From: Begonia masoniana | Lineage: Eukaryota > Streptophyta > Magnoliopsida > Cucurbitales > Begoniaceae | Reading direction: 5' to 3' | DNA: 64,000 nt | NCBI GenBank assembly: GCA_022432975.1 | Contig: CM039505.1 | Coordinates: 17,907,716-17,971,715, forward strand | Shown here: piece by piece, positions 33,575-46,967 of the stretch | Position numbering within the stretch: position 1 is the first letter of the stretch | Layout of the letters: each line of letters opens with the position of its first letter | Position numbers and translations under genes: made by a program | The notes under the pieces: model-generated | Databases searched by the model: none | Told to the model about the DNA's origin: nothing | The model's input: the letters and a program-made list of their open reading frames with translations, nothing else

Positions 33575-33915
33575 AATTTTCAATAAAAATCCTAAACTAT
33601 TGGGTTAGTGACAAAATAAGCTTTAAATTATATTCGTTAACAAAACAAACCTTAAACTATCATTTGCTAACAATTTAACATTTTGTGGTCGTCCGCACTT
33701 GAAATAAGTGCAACACATGTTCGAGAACGGGCGATCTCGGCTTCACGCGATCGACCGCTTGCAATTAAAAATACGATTGACCATGTTTGGGTTTAACTAC
33801 AGGAGAGTTGACTTGTTAGCATATGATAGTTTAAGGCTTGTTTTGTTAATGAAAATAGTTTAAGGTTTATTTTGTCACTGACCTTATAACTTAACGTTTT
33901 TTTTTCATTTATAGG
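33575..33915. mobile_element. Foldback (MITE-like) element
   Basis: About 90-bp inverted ends: 33583-33672 matches the reverse complement of 33817-33905 (shared AACAAAACAAACCTTAAACT type blocks and GTGACAAAATAA). The unique centre is about 140 bp. No coding capacity; target duplication not clear. Confidence 0.7.
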
Positions 33916-35913
33916 CATTTGATGTGAAAAGTCATAAATAATTACTCGTAAGGAAGAAATTATTTGAGGATAACATAAATTTACAAAGAAAACATCACAA
34001 GCACTGCATATGTAAGGGAAGTAGTAAGCTCAATATTGAAATAATATCGTAACTTGCATAAAGTTATGAATATCGACGCAACATGTGATTGGCCAAATCG
34101 GACGTGTAATATAATCTTAATCAGAATATTAGGATCTAATGCTAAAGTTACATCAAGTTTGATGAAGATTATTACGAATAATAGTTCTATCCAAAATTAA
34201 AATGTTATTATCGCAATCGAATTTCAAAATATTGCAGAATAGGTACGTCAAATCTCCTTGTTCTTATTTTTGGATTGATGTTATTATTGACTATTATTTT
34301 TCACATTTTTCATTTTATTTTAATGTTATACCTTAACATCACATAAATGTTTGAAAGCTGTGTAGTTGAGAAAGTCGTTCAATGTTTTGAGTAATTTACT
34401 ACTATTATTATTAGATTTTGGTGCGACGCAAATTCTATATTGGTCAGGCTAGTTAAATCCATGTTGAGAATCTCATTAAAGTTTTGTTTGCTCTATAAGT
34501 TTATGTAAATTAGAGTCGTAAAAATTGCAGTTGTATTTCATTATTTATAATAGATTTGTTTCTTTGCCCTTGATTTTTTTTCTAAAAAGATTTTTTCACG
34601 TAAATTTAGTGACCCACATCGTATTTTCTTTTTTAGATTATTGTTCTATTTCTAACAATTATTATTATTATTTATCAAAAAAAGAATAGTTAAATAAATC
34701 CATTGTTTTTTTTTTTGTAAATCTAAAATAAAATGAGGTGAAGATGGAGAATAATTGGTAAATGATAGTAAAAAGAAGAAGAACGTTTAATAGAATTGAA
34801 TGGACAGACAACTGAACAACAACACATTGCTTGGTTGATGATGGATGGAACAACACATGATTTATGGAAGATTCTCTTTCCAACCCATCACATTCAGTAA
34901 CCATCTGGTTTTAGTGGTTAATCAGTTGATTATATAACCTAAGCAAGAAGTTAATGTTGGTTAAGGATGTTCTGAAAATCTCCCCAGATCTCGGACTTTA
35001 GCTATAAAAGCCATGGACATGACAGCATGGGAGAATAATTGCAGAACAAAGTGGAGAGATTGGACGAAGAAGATGATAGATGATTCCTAGCATAGGTTTA
35101 AACAGTTTTCAAAAAGAGTTTAATCTTTATTCTTGTCGTTTTGGTCAAAAAAACAAGAGAATCCATCAAGCTTGTCTCTCCTTTCTCATCCCATTCTGTT
35201 CTAGAGAGCTTCCATTTTTCCAATTCTACAACTCAAAAAGAAATATGCAAAGTTCGGAGATTATTAACTTGCCCGTCAGGCAAAAGATCAAACAGATTCT
35301 AGGCATTGAGTAGCCCGTTCTTCCTCTCCTTCTCTAACTCACGTCAAACCAAGCATTTATGCTTTTAGTTTTCACACTCTCGCAAACTCCTCGAGTACAC
35401 GTCTCAATTTAACGACTAAAGTTTTGATAGAAATGGAAGAACAAACTCATTCTTTAATATAAACCCAGAACCATATATTTGAGTTTTTACTTCTTCTTTT
35501 TTCGGGTTTAAGTCTAGAACGACGTACTCAAACCCAAATAATCGAGCTCAGAAGGTGAAATATAGTTGTCCGTATTTCAAATTACACATCATCAAAGCTT
35601 ATGTCAAAGAAAATGAACATAATTAAAGAATGATAAACTTGGTAAGCGAAACAACAGCCTAGTAATAATGATGAAAAGAAAAAGGAAAAGATCGAACAAA
35701 CTAAATATAAAAAATAAAAGAAAGGAAACTGCTGCGAATATTGTGCAGTGTTCTTTTCAAGGGAGGTACTGTGATGCATGTATGAATCCCCACAGCTGCA
35801 GAATCAACAAAATATAGAGATCTAAGACAGCCAATCAACTCAGACCACAAATAGCATTTCAATTGAACCGAGCTAAAACCAAACCGGCCAATATATATTT
35901 TGATCAAAAAAAA
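33916..35913. other. Intergenic, no supported gene
   Basis: AT-rich. A TATA-like GCTATAAAAG (about 34999-35008) precedes a 77-codon open frame at 35080-35313, but neither the frame nor its composition supports a gene. Nothing else seen. Confidence 0.5.
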
Positions 35914-37081
35914 GACTTGACAATACCAAATGGAACAGAGTTATTTGGTGTGCTTTTGATTTAGTTTTTTGCCAAATACTGACGTGGTTCCGTGGAAGAG
36001 AGGGAAAGAACCACTATGGTGAATTATTCATACTCTTTTGAGATGAGAGTGGAGGATAGCATGTTTTCAATCTTGACAGTAAACATAGGTTGATATATGA
36101 ACAAGGTAACTAATGAAAACGAAGAAAATTTAGACCTAAGGAAGCAGAAGCTTGAATCTAGCAGACAGTTTAAATTTTACGCCACCCAAAAACTTGATAT
36201 CCGCTGCTCAAATGCAGAATCAAAATGGTCGAGAAACTTTACCTCAACATTTTTCAGCTCAAACTCCGGATCATGAGCCAAGCAAACATTGGCCGAACGT
36301 TTCACAGGGTCCGCTAGTCCCATTTAACCTAAGAGTTTACGTCCATAAAGAAAACAACCTTAGCCTATTCTCTCTCTCGTTTTTTTTTTTTTTTCATTTT
36401 ATAAGTGGAGTAAATTTTGTAGTGTAACTGACTTACAAAATCTCCATCCAACATAGAGCGAAATGGCCCACCTCCAGTGCCAAAGTGTCATTCAAGAAGA
36501 CTTGACAATACCAAATGGAACAGAGTTATTTGGTGTGCTTTTGATTTAGTTTTTTGCCAAATACTGACGTGGTTCCGTGGAAGAGAGGGAAAGAACCACT
36601 ATGGTGAATTATTCATACTCTTTTGAGATGAGAGTGGAGGATAGCATGTTTTCAATCTTGACAGTAAACATAGGTTGATATATGAACAAGGTAACTAATG
36701 AAAACGAAGAAAATTTAGACCTAAGGAAGCAGAAGCTTGAATCTAGCAGACAGTTTAAATTTTACGCCACCCAAAAACTTGATATCCGCTGCTCAAATGC
36801 AGAATCAAAATGGTCGAGAAACTTTACCTCAACATTTTTCAGCTCAAACTCCGGATCATGAGCCAAGCAAACATTGCCGAACGTTTCACATGGTCCGCTA
36901 GTCCCATTTAACCTAAGAGTTTACGTCCATAAAGAAAACAACCTTAGCCTATTCTCTCTCTCTTTTTTTTTTTTTTTCATTTTATAAGTGGAGTAAATTT
37001 GTAGTGTAACTGACTTACAAATCTCCATCCAAACATAGAGCGAAATGGCCACCACCTCCAAGTGCCAAAGTGTCATTCAAG
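35914..37081. repeat. 585-bp tandem duplication at the TLDc gene 3' end
   Basis: Copy 1 is 35914-36498 and copy 2 is 36499-37081, period 585. They differ by a few substitutions and mostly single-base indels in homopolymers (for example GCCCACC against GCCACCACC). Copy 2 holds the functional exons 7 and 8 and the 3' part of exon 6; copy 1 repeats them but with frameshifts, so it is a dead tail downstream of the gene. Confidence 0.93.
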
Positions 37082-38878
37082 CAGAGATAATAATAGCGGT
37101 TGGCTCCTTCGTGTAGAAGATAGACAAAAGATCAATTAAAAAATCAAAAGAAGACAGAAATGTTGCCTCTAAATAAATGAACTCCTTCATATATAGGCTA
37201 CTTATTTCTCCAACACTTAACATTTCTACATCCTCGTTAATTTATGTATATATTTTGATATGTTACTATTTGAACAATAGGCGTCTTCAGGAGAAAACTC
37301 CAGAATACACACTATTTTCGAAAAGAGAAACACACAAATTCAGAAGGGTCAACTTCAATATGCTTACCAGTTGGTCTAAATAGTCTTGGTTCACCATATA
37401 TGGTAGTAAAGACAAATGTTTGGTTTGTTCCCTATCGAAAACACCAAAATTAATCGTTAAAATGTGATATTGAGGAGGGTATAGGACACCTCAAATTTGG
37501 TAAGAGTCATTATTAAGATTCACGAGTGAAATTAATATCATGCGTTGGCAAAAACAAAGGAAAAAAGTGTCCAACTTGATATTTTCTCTTGGCGGTAGGT
37601 TTCAAAGGACACTCTAGAAGACCACCAAAGACAGCGCCTTGCTTATCTCCAACAATCTAAAAGAATTCAACAATTTCCAAATTTGTCATCAAATGAAGTG
37701 AATATACATACATTGTGAATATGATTTTCGATAACATACTAGCAAACAAGGACAAGAAAGGTCATTGCTCTTGCGAATAAGAGTGCGGAGCGATATGCCA
37801 TCTTTCAACGTACTGCCCTTCATTTGAAACAGATAACATTCAGTCCAGATATAATCCTTAAAAATACAAAATTATTTATAGAATTACAGGCCAAGATGAT
37901 TCAACATCTGAGCGAAACTTACCTGTATAGCAAAACCCATTTACACCCTTTCACAATGTTAGGAAGACTTGACAAAAAGAACTCATAAAGGTCCCTAGAA
38001 ATGAAAACCGAGTCGTCAGTTAAATTTGGAAGAGATTTTTGAGGGCTGTGTTGTTCCATTGCTTCTTCAAATACTTCAGAATCACTAGTACTCCCGCCAG
38101 TTCCTTGATCATCATCGTCTCCTTCATTATTTAATTTATCCTTCTTCTCACCAACCAAACTGCATTTCTTATCTTCTTGATGAGTAATTAGTGTTTCGAA
38201 CTTTGTTCTGCAGACTGAATCACATTCTGCAAAGTTATCCAATTGTTCTTCCAAGAAATCGTTGTTTATATTACTGTATTCGATTGGCGTGGACTGAAGC
38301 GGCTTCAAATCATGGTGCTGTTTGGCTGATTTGGATCCGCTAAAGACATTAGAAGGATTAATGTAGGAAAAATAGGATGATAAAGATTTCCCTCCTAAAG
38401 CTTCTGACCAGGCCTATATAGTTTAAATATTATCAGGAATCATAAGAAAGCAAAGTCAATCATAAAATGACATTAATGAAAGAACAGCAGGCTCAATAAA
38501 ATTTTACGATAAGTAGAAGAAAAAACCACTCTTTCTAGGTGCACTAATTGAAACCAATGCAAACAGATAAACTAGCGTTTATAGCGAACACATTTCTTCC
38601 AACACTCACGTAGTCAAATTAATTCAAATCACAAATCCAACCTCAACCCAGATCATAAAACCGAAATTTCAGGAAGACCCAGATCTCAAAAGTTTCATCA
38701 AGAAACAAATCAGCAAAGCTCAACCATTATATACAAGAAAACAAACAATGCGATAAAAATAAACAAGTAAAATTACCGGAGGATCATGCCGGGTAGACGA
38801 AGGAGAAGAGGAGCTACTGGGAGAATCCACGAAAAGACGAGAAAGCTTCTCCGAAACCTTCTCTTTCAAGGTATACAT
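36721..38878 (-). CDS. TLDc-domain protein (plant OXR/NCOA7-like family)
   Basis: Predicted exons (minus): 38878-38777, 38413-37923, 37812-37740, 37656-37576, 37431-37368, 37106-37019, 36912-36828 and a last exon 36777-36721. Phases fit throughout; about 346 aa. N-terminus MYTLKEKVSEKLSRLF, an acidic linker, then the TLDc domain from about residue 167 (SLPNIVKGCKWVLLYS, LKDGISLRTLIRKS, GAVFGGLLECPLKPT, GTNQTFVFTTIYGEPRLFRP, GGGGHFALCLDGDL, GTSGPCETFGNVCLAHDPEF, ELKNVE). TLDc proteins are linked to oxidation resistance and V-ATPase regulation in animals; the plant role is poorly known. After ELKNVE one expects LWGFT, but the best acceptor gives FLGGVKFKL, so the last exon is uncertain and may be damaged. 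Confidence 0.88.
37082..37106 (-). other. Part of TLDc exon 6 not included in the duplication
   Basis: The duplication boundary (37081) falls inside exon 6. The first codons of exon 6 (GANRYYYLC region) therefore exist only once, so copy 1 can never supply a complete alternative exon 6. Confidence 0.7.
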
Positions 38879-39229
38879 TAGAAAAGGCGATGAAAGAATA
38901 GGAGGGTTTGCATAAAATTTCTCCCTTGGGCTCCAATTTATCAGCTTCTCAATCTCGCTTTTACGCCTTCATTTGATGGCGATGGATAATATATAGAAAA
39001 GAAACCGAAATGTGCAGACGTCGGTGAAGGAAGAGAGACGGGTGGCGAATAGGAAAGCTAATGGTAGCAATCAAACGGAGGCGGTCATAGGCAAGTCTTG
39101 GATTCTACTAAATAAATACCTTAATTTCCTTTTCCTTGGGCTTGTACTACATTATTCAATCAGATTTAATTAAATTTAAAGTAATTAAATCTTATGATAT
39201 TTATTTGTTAATTAAAATATTTGTAAAGA

Positions 39230-40720
39230 AGATAAATAAATAAAAATAAAAAAATTAACAAATAAATTTAATCGAGGTTGAGAAGCAACATGGAGGGTTT
39301 TTAAATGTCCAAGTTGAATTTGATATTTGACGACATGACAATCAATTTCTACGTGTTTCGTTCTCTACTTTATGCAACACAACTTTGATGAAGTAATCAA
39401 TCTCACAACCAAAAAACATAAACAAAATAAATTCACAAGTTGTTTGAGTTAAGGCTCTAAACTCAGCTTCTGCATTACATCTAGAGGATGTATTCTGCTT
39501 CTTTGACTTCCACAAAATCATCGAATCTCCAATAAACACAAAAAAAAAGCAGTAACAGATTTGCAGGAATCACTACAAGATGCTCAATCTGAATCACTGA
39601 AAGTCTTTAATTGCATTGAAGAATAAGCAGAATAAGAATAAAACACCAAATGAGGAAGCCCTGGATAAGCCAAAAAGTGGCTTAATTTATTCACAGGCTA
39701 AGAAATATATGGTCTGATGATAGCCAAATATAATAACTTCTCAATCACTTTTCAAAACAACGTTGTATGTCTTTATCAGAAAATATTTTTATGCGACATC
39801 CATTAGCATAGAGACTGGTTTACGTCCATGATAATGGATAGAATATGAGGGGTAGAACTCATTCCAAAAGCTAGCTGAAGAATTGAGGGAATCCTCTCAA
39901 TATTTGTACAGGACCTTTCACTTACAATTTTCCAATATGGGACAATACTCACCTATACGTCTAGCGTGGTAAGTTTATTTTCTTCCACGTCTAGCGTGTC
40001 TTTGCTAGGTTGGTCCTCACATTGTACAGACCTTTAGCTCTGATACCATGATAGAATACGAGCGGTAGAACTCATTCTAAAAACTAATTCAAGGATCGAG
40101 AGAATTCCTTTAATATTTATATAGGACCTTTCACTTCCAATTTTCCAACATGGGACAACAATAACCAAGCAATTCTATAGTGCAGTGACGTTGATTCAAA
40201 GATATTCCTTTAGTTGATCTTGCAAACTTCGAAGTCTTTCGACTTATATATTAAGTAAATAGAAGTGAAAACACCAATTTGAAAGGTCCTGACTGAACAA
40301 TTAAAGGAAGAGGTTAAAGCAACAACTGATGTTGGGATGAACAGAATGTTGTTGTTCAACTTAATTGAACCAATTTGTTCAATTAGAACATGTGAATCAT
40401 TTTGTTCGAAATTGTCTTAGAATTGATAAATTGTGTGATGTCAGAGCAAACGTGATGGGCTAAAGGTTGTATCCATTCCTGGAATAGACTTAGAATGCTG
40501 AAGTTGTGAGCTCAGTAAACCAATCAACTACGGACATTGACTTGGAGTACAGGTAGGCATGTGAGTTGATTCGGTGTTATTCAATTGTGCGGAATCCACT
40601 TCAGAAGAAGAAGTTATTTGATTTACAGACAAATTGGTCTGTTGCTGATTCTTTTCTGCGTGGGTAACCATGCAGCTTATAACGCTTTTCAATTGTATGC
40701 GCAACGAACTTGCAATGAGT
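39230..40720 (-). pseudogene. Ty1/copia relic, minus strand
   Basis: From high to low coordinates on the minus strand: a gag zinc-knuckle remnant (HTIEKRYKLHGYP, near 40690), a protease-region remnant (IGSIKLNNNILFIP, near 40330), then an RNase H remnant ([20 protein letters not shown], 39540-39430) continuing after a frameshift ([10 protein letters not shown], near 39350). The order matches a copia polyprotein with most of pol deleted. A TRIM-like element lies inside it. Confidence 0.7.
39835..40157 (-). mobile_element. TRIM-like element
   Basis: Two ~110-bp direct repeats (39835-39944 and 40049-40157), reading on the minus strand from TGTCCCA to TATCA. The sequence next to the upper repeat is TGGTATCAGAGCT on the minus strand, a tRNA-Met primer site. 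The ~104-bp internal part has no coding capacity. This is the TRIM layout. The target duplication is not clear. Confidence 0.78.
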
Positions 40721-40815
40721 GCGGAATGGGCTATCCTTTTTGGACTTGTTATTTGCAGGATTTGATGCCGAAGAATTCAGCAATACTGACTCAGTTTGCA
40801 CAGCGCACGAGTTGC

Positions 40816-41037
40816 CTACAAATCGGTGATGAGAGAGAAGGTCGATTCCGATTGAATAGAGGTAGAGCATTTTAATCCCAAACTCAAAATGGGGGTCAAG
40901 CGAGACGAAGGTACAGATTGAAGAGGCGGAGACGATGGAAAATCTGGGGTCCGAGGTTGTAGCCTGCAAGGCAGAGAAACGGCGGTTTTAATGGAGGAAG
41001 AGATGGGAAAGTGGGGGAGAGAGTGAAGGAAAATCAT
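40816..41037 (-). CDS. Possible first exon of a divergent gene, truncated
   Basis: Minus-strand frame MIFLHSLPHFPISSSIKTAV..., rich in Ser, Pro and Leu and poor in acidic residues, which looks like a plastid transit peptide. It starts 270 bp upstream of the cpRNP gene in the opposite direction and runs to a stop just before the copia relic. No downstream exon or homologue is recognised; chance is possible. Confidence 0.22.
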   Translation of the reverse strand: MIFLHSLPHFPISSSIKTAVSLPCRLQPRTPDFPSSPPLQSVPSSRLTPILSLGLKCSTSIQSESTFSLITDL

Positions 41038-41306
41038 GGCGAGAAGAAAGAAAAGTCGAATTGGAGAGCTGCATTTTCATTGTATTGGATTCTACATGGT
41101 TATATTTTATAGATATATGTATGTGTATATGTATGTTTATGTATATATATAAAGTGAAACAATAGCTTTACCTTATCCCGGACAAGATCAGTGACTGAGT
41201 GGCCATAATCCACCCACATCACATTCAATGGCTCAAACCACCTCTCCATACCCGATATCACAGCATAAACCACCACTGCAAAACTCCCTACCCCCACTTC
41301 GTTCCC

Positions 41307-44300
41307 ATGGCTGCCTCACCGGCTGCCGCCATTGCCTCTTCCTCCATTCGCTCTCTCCGTTGTCTCACAATCTCAACCCCTCGCTTCTTCGTTCCGATTT
41401 CTTCGCATCCTTTTGCAGCAGTTTCGCAGAAATGGCGGATTCTGAGCGTATCCGCCGCTGTCGCCCAAGAAGAGACTGTAATGGCTGAGTTTGAACAAGG
41501 GTTGGTGGAAGAACTACAGGAGGTAACTGATGAAGTGGTGGCTGTTGAAGAAAAGGCGATTACTGCTTCCACGAAACTTTACTTTGGGAATTTGCCTTAT
41601 AGTGTTGATAGTGCACAGCTTGCTGCTGTGATTCAGGACTATGCTAGCCCTGAGATGATTGAGGTATGTCGAACGATCAATAATTTGATTACTTATATTG
41701 GATTTGGAGCTCTGACCCGGTAGAGGAATTAGTGTAGGCAATGCGTTTGTTTATCATTGATTATTCGGCTGATTTAAAGTATGCTAACATATTGGATACG
41801 GTGATCGTCCATTTACTCGCGTTTTACTTGATTAGTTGTGCTTAACTGACTGTAATCAAGGAGTACTCCGGTGCTCCCCGTACATCATTGTCCGTTAGCC
41901 CAAAACACACTTTATTAAATAAGGATGAGAATCCTATTTATAAAATCACTCAGTTTTTTTTATCCTAAGCGATGTGGGATCATGCTCCTCCATTGGTATG
42001 AGATGGACCTCGACAATCAAAAGAATCTTAGATCGTCCTCGCCTTCACTGGACGGAGTGCCGCTGTAATCAAGACTTATGTTAGCACATTTAAACTCTTC
42101 AACAAATGGTAATTGTTCAGCTACTCGCGTTTTATTGGATTTTGATGATGCTAATTGAATGTGTTCTTGATTACGACACTGATGTGGTCTGGTGTGTAAC
42201 CAATTAGATTCTGTTGATCAATCTAATATAGTGTTCATTAATAAACTAAGGGAGGGGTGTTGGTCTTCCATGGTGGAGTTCTTTGAGAGCATCATCACTG
42301 TTCTGTAGAAACCAAGTTGGCCTTGAGAAAATTGAGGGAAGAATTTTCATATGTGCTAAGAGAGGATACTTCGGTGTTGTGATAACAGAGGATACTTCGG
42401 TGCTGTGATAACGGTCCCATCTCCGTCTGAGCAGTTTTCAGTCCAACCATTTATTCGGTATACTTGGAATTAGTCAGTGCAAAGATCTAGTTTGGACGCT
42501 TGTGTACATCCTCTGTTCGGCTCTTAAATATTTGGTCGGGATTCGATTAGATCGTATTCCCAATTTAAGGTGATCAGTCAAAGCACATCTGGACAGATTG
42601 GTATTCAGGACAAGCCTCTTGAATTCTCTTCTGATTTTAGGCAACTTAACTGGTAAAATTGTTGATTATGATGTCGTGATTCTAGATTGATCAAATGAGG
42701 TTTGATCTGTTGATCGAAAGGGATTTATTGCTGTTAGCTGTTATATATATTAGCTGTTATATATATTCTCAAATATAAATTATAGTTAATTAGCTTTTAA
42801 TTACGTTTTATCCTTTTAGTATAAATATCTATGATATGTATATTTCAATGATTGATTGATACAAAAATAGAAACAGAACAATTACAAAATTCTCTCTTCC
42901 TTTTCGGCTCCTTCTCCTTCTCTGTCGTGTTCTCCATCATTATTTTGAAAATCTCTTCTCATCTCAAATCTCAACTTGGTATCAGAGCTTATGACATCCT
43001 CAAGTTCTACAATTCCCTCCACCCCTTTGACTGCTTTTCTACCACCATTCCCTTCAATGAACCAAACAGTAACCATAAAACTAGACTCCACAAATTATTT
43101 AATCTGGAAAACACAAATTTTCAACATCGTAATAGCAAATGGTATTGATAACATACTTGATGGCTCTTTTCCTACTCCCCCTCAATTCTGGATTCCCTCT
43201 TCCTCCAGCTCAATCTCGATTCCACTCTTTGGCAATGTTACAATTAGCTCATTATGAGCTGGATCTTCAGCTCCCTTTCGAAAACTATACTGCCACAAAT
43301 TATCAGCTTTAACACAACTAGTGAAATTTGGCTTGCTCTCGGCCAAATCTATGTGTCATCTTCACTCGCCAGGATCATGGACCTCCGAAGCCAGCTTCAT
43401 ACTCTGTCGAAGGATGGTCCGTCAGCAAATACATATATCCAAAAACTCACCTCGCTATGCAATACTCTGTCGGCGATTGGGGAGTTTGTCTCTTACAGTG
43501 ATCAGGTAATCTATTTCCTCGCAGGACTCGGGAGTGATTGCAACTCGTTCATCACTTCTATCACGAATCGTGCCGACCAATCCCCTTTAGAAAAGATCTA
43601 CAGCTTGCTCCAGAGCTACGATTTTTGGCTGGAAAAATAGAACCCTACTACTCCGTTCCCAAATCCGAGCTCCATTCAAGCCAATGCCGCCGCCCAGAGC
43701 TTTCATTGTAACACCAGTGAAATTCTTACGTGTGTAGCCTTAGATAAATTATGTTATGAGGGTTTAGCATATGTCCTAAGGTTATGTTAAGTATTAGAAT
43801 TATAGTAAAAGATTAAAGTGATAAATTGAGAGAAAATTCTAAAATAAAGTGGTTAGAAGTATTATGGAGTTGAATTTAATTAAAGGTAAATTGAAGGATA
43901 ATAGCAAAGGGAAATTTTAGTGAGCTTCACGTTGAATTAAGGGTGAAAGAAAAGTGGTGAGGTTGTTTTATAAAATGAGGAAATTTGGTGGGAAAGAAAT
44001 TATACACAAAAAGAGAAAGGATGAGAAAGAATGTTGAAAAGTCAAATTATTAAAGAAGGTAGAAAAGTCAAAAGTCTAAGATGGAAAAATGATAAGACAT
44101 AAAAGTGAAGGAAGGGAAGACTTCACGTTGGAAAGCAAATTGGAAAAGCAAAAGGTAGTAGGATGGTTGAAAAGTCAAATAGAAAAGGTGTTAAGTGGAA
44201 ATTGAAGGCTTATGTTTTGTGTTCTGTGGTGTAGGTGACGACATCTGTACAGGTGAGAGCTATGAGGAAAGATAGGGTTGGGACGCAGTCGTTGATGTAC

Positions 44301-46897
44301 GCTGTATGTCGGTGCGGGCAGTTGTCGGGGCGTCTCGACCATGATCTTCGAAAAGATGTGGGTGGAACGGTATTTTTGGATCATGTATAGTTTCTTAACT
44401 ATTTTGGAGGCCTGTGGGATTCAGTCGTTTTATTGGATTTGTTGTGTAATAACAGTGGTTTTGTAGAGTTGTAAATACTGTTTTGGAACTGTTTTGAATA
44501 CGTTTTATAAACTCTTTGATTTTCAAGTTTTGGTTTTAGAAAATTTAAACGTTATGTTGTTCAATTTTTCGTAGAATAAAAGACATTGGTTTTCAACTGT
44601 TTTCATATTTTCGCTAACTCTTTAGAGTCGGTTTTCGAAGTTTCCACGTGTCGGAAAGTGGGATATGTTAGGGAAGGTTTTGAGTGAGTCTAAGTGCTTG
44701 GTGTAGGTTGAAATTAATGAAAATTGGAGGAAGATTTGATGAATGGAAAAAGGGGGATGAAAAGGGGTAGCCGATCGATCGGTGCAGGGCGCGATCGATC
44801 GACATGTTCTCTGGTTACAGAGAACAAGGCAGCAAGGCTGCCGATCGATCGGCGAAATTCAGCCGATCGATTGGCTATTGTTTTGTTAAAATTGATCGTG
44901 CAACCCGAGAGGTTGCCGATCGATCGGCTATTCAACCAATCGATCGGTGATGAATAGTAACAGTTTATTTATTTATTTTAAATTTTTGATTTTCAATTAT
45001 GTTTTAACCCGATCTTTTACGAAATCTTTTATACGTATTTCACGCACGTTTTCCCACTATTTTCGAGGGTTCGAATCGAGTCTAAAATTTATCATAATTC
45101 TTTTAAACTACGTTTTAAACTTGGGATGTGTGAGCAATGTAGCGCACCGAGTCGGGGTGGGTTCAGGGGCGTTACATTCATCATCCTCCCCTACCGTTCA
45201 GCAACCCTCAATACAGACCTAGGTCTGCGCCCCTTTCAGTACATTTTCAGGGTGTCTTCGATTCGGGTAATCAACAAGGCTAGCGTTCAAATCGGCCCAA
45301 CTCCCACTATAGGCCTAGGTGCCAAATCTGCAACAAGGTGGGCCATGTTGCTTCGGTCTATTTCCACAGATTGAATGAGTCTTACATGCCAGCCCAAGCT
45401 CTTCAGTCACGTACCTTTAATCCATCGGCCTTTCAGCATCAACACCACCAGCATCAGAATCATAAGTTCAGTTATGACTCTTTCAGCTCCGGTCATCCTC
45501 AAGCTAATCTGCCGGATTGTTGCCCCTCCCGTCTCCGACCGCCTCAACCTCTGTTGCCCCGTGGATGCTCGACTCTGGAGTAACACATCACTTAACACAA
45601 GACCGCTCCAACCTGCTCAATCTCACCCCGTACCAGGGATCGAACTAAGTCTTGACGGCCGATGGTAAGTCTCTCTCCATTGAAAATTTTGGTTCTGCCT
45701 TATTGCCCACTCCAACCCGTAATCTCCATCTAGGACGTTTTCTATATTCCTAAAATTTCTCATAATCTTCTTAGCATAAATCAACTTTGTCATGACAATT
45801 CAGTTTTCGTAGAATTTCATTCAAACTGTTTTCTTATCAAGGATCGGAGTTCCCACCAGATCCTACCCCGGGGGCTCTCTCACTAACAGACTCTACAAAT
45901 GTAATGACTCCAAAATTTAATTTCAATTTTTCTCTAATTTGAAAATCCTAACAAATTTTCCCAAATTGATTTGCAAATTAGGTTAAATTAGATCCTTATA
46001 AAACCCTTATTGTCTTAATTTAAAAATCATTGAAAATAACAAAAATCATTTAATAAGCGGAAATTTTGAAATTAATAACAATAAATATTTAGAAAATTAA
46101 ATGCTAAATAAACATTATATGAAACTTCATTTATAATAATTTTTTGAGAAAAGTTCAATTTAGACCCAACGTATGGGGTCAGTGACCATTTGGTACCTAA
46201 CGTTTTTTTTTTGTACCCACTCAAACCCTATCGTATAAAACGTTTGCAATTCAAATCCCCTCGTCAGTTTTTTAGTTAAATTTGACAGATTCTTTTCAAA
46301 ATTTTTAAACTACCCCCTCTCTCTCTCTCCCCACTCCGAAATTCCCAAAAAAATCCAACCTGGTCGGAGTCTTGTCCTTTGAAATCGCCAACCTAATGTC
46401 GAAGCTCCTCCATCTATGGCGCTCCCTCTCCGACAAGCACCTGATTCGCCTTTGGCAAGACTCCATTTCCCTCGAAGGCATCCACAAAATCATTTCCAAC
46501 GATGAAGGTTTCCTCCTCGGCCTCGCCTGCGCCGAAATAGCTGAAAATCTCAGAATCCTCTCCAACTCCATAACCCAGTTGAGCAAATACTGCCATAATG
46601 GCGATTACCGCAGTTTTGAGAGTTTTTTCGACGAGTTTGCCAACATCGGTAGGCTTAGGCAAAGAAAAACGCAGAGACCTACAAAGGCAAATTTAACAAG
46701 AGCCATTTTGTTTCTCTCCCCACTGCTTTGGTTGATTTATGGATTAAAAATGAAGGTTAGCTTGCATTTATATTCTGAAAATTATGCTTGCTAGTTGAGA
46801 GAGAGAGACAGTGAGAGAGGTGTTTTGTAGAAATAGGGTCATGCTCTCTGTGTGATGCAATTTTTATTTTCTGTTTTTGTACTATTCGATGAAGAAC

Positions 46898-46967
<70 letters not shown>

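Noticed and set aside
35080..35313. 77-codon ORF after a TATA-like box
   Set aside because: No recognisable domain, AT-rich and not gene-like; a chance frame is more likely.
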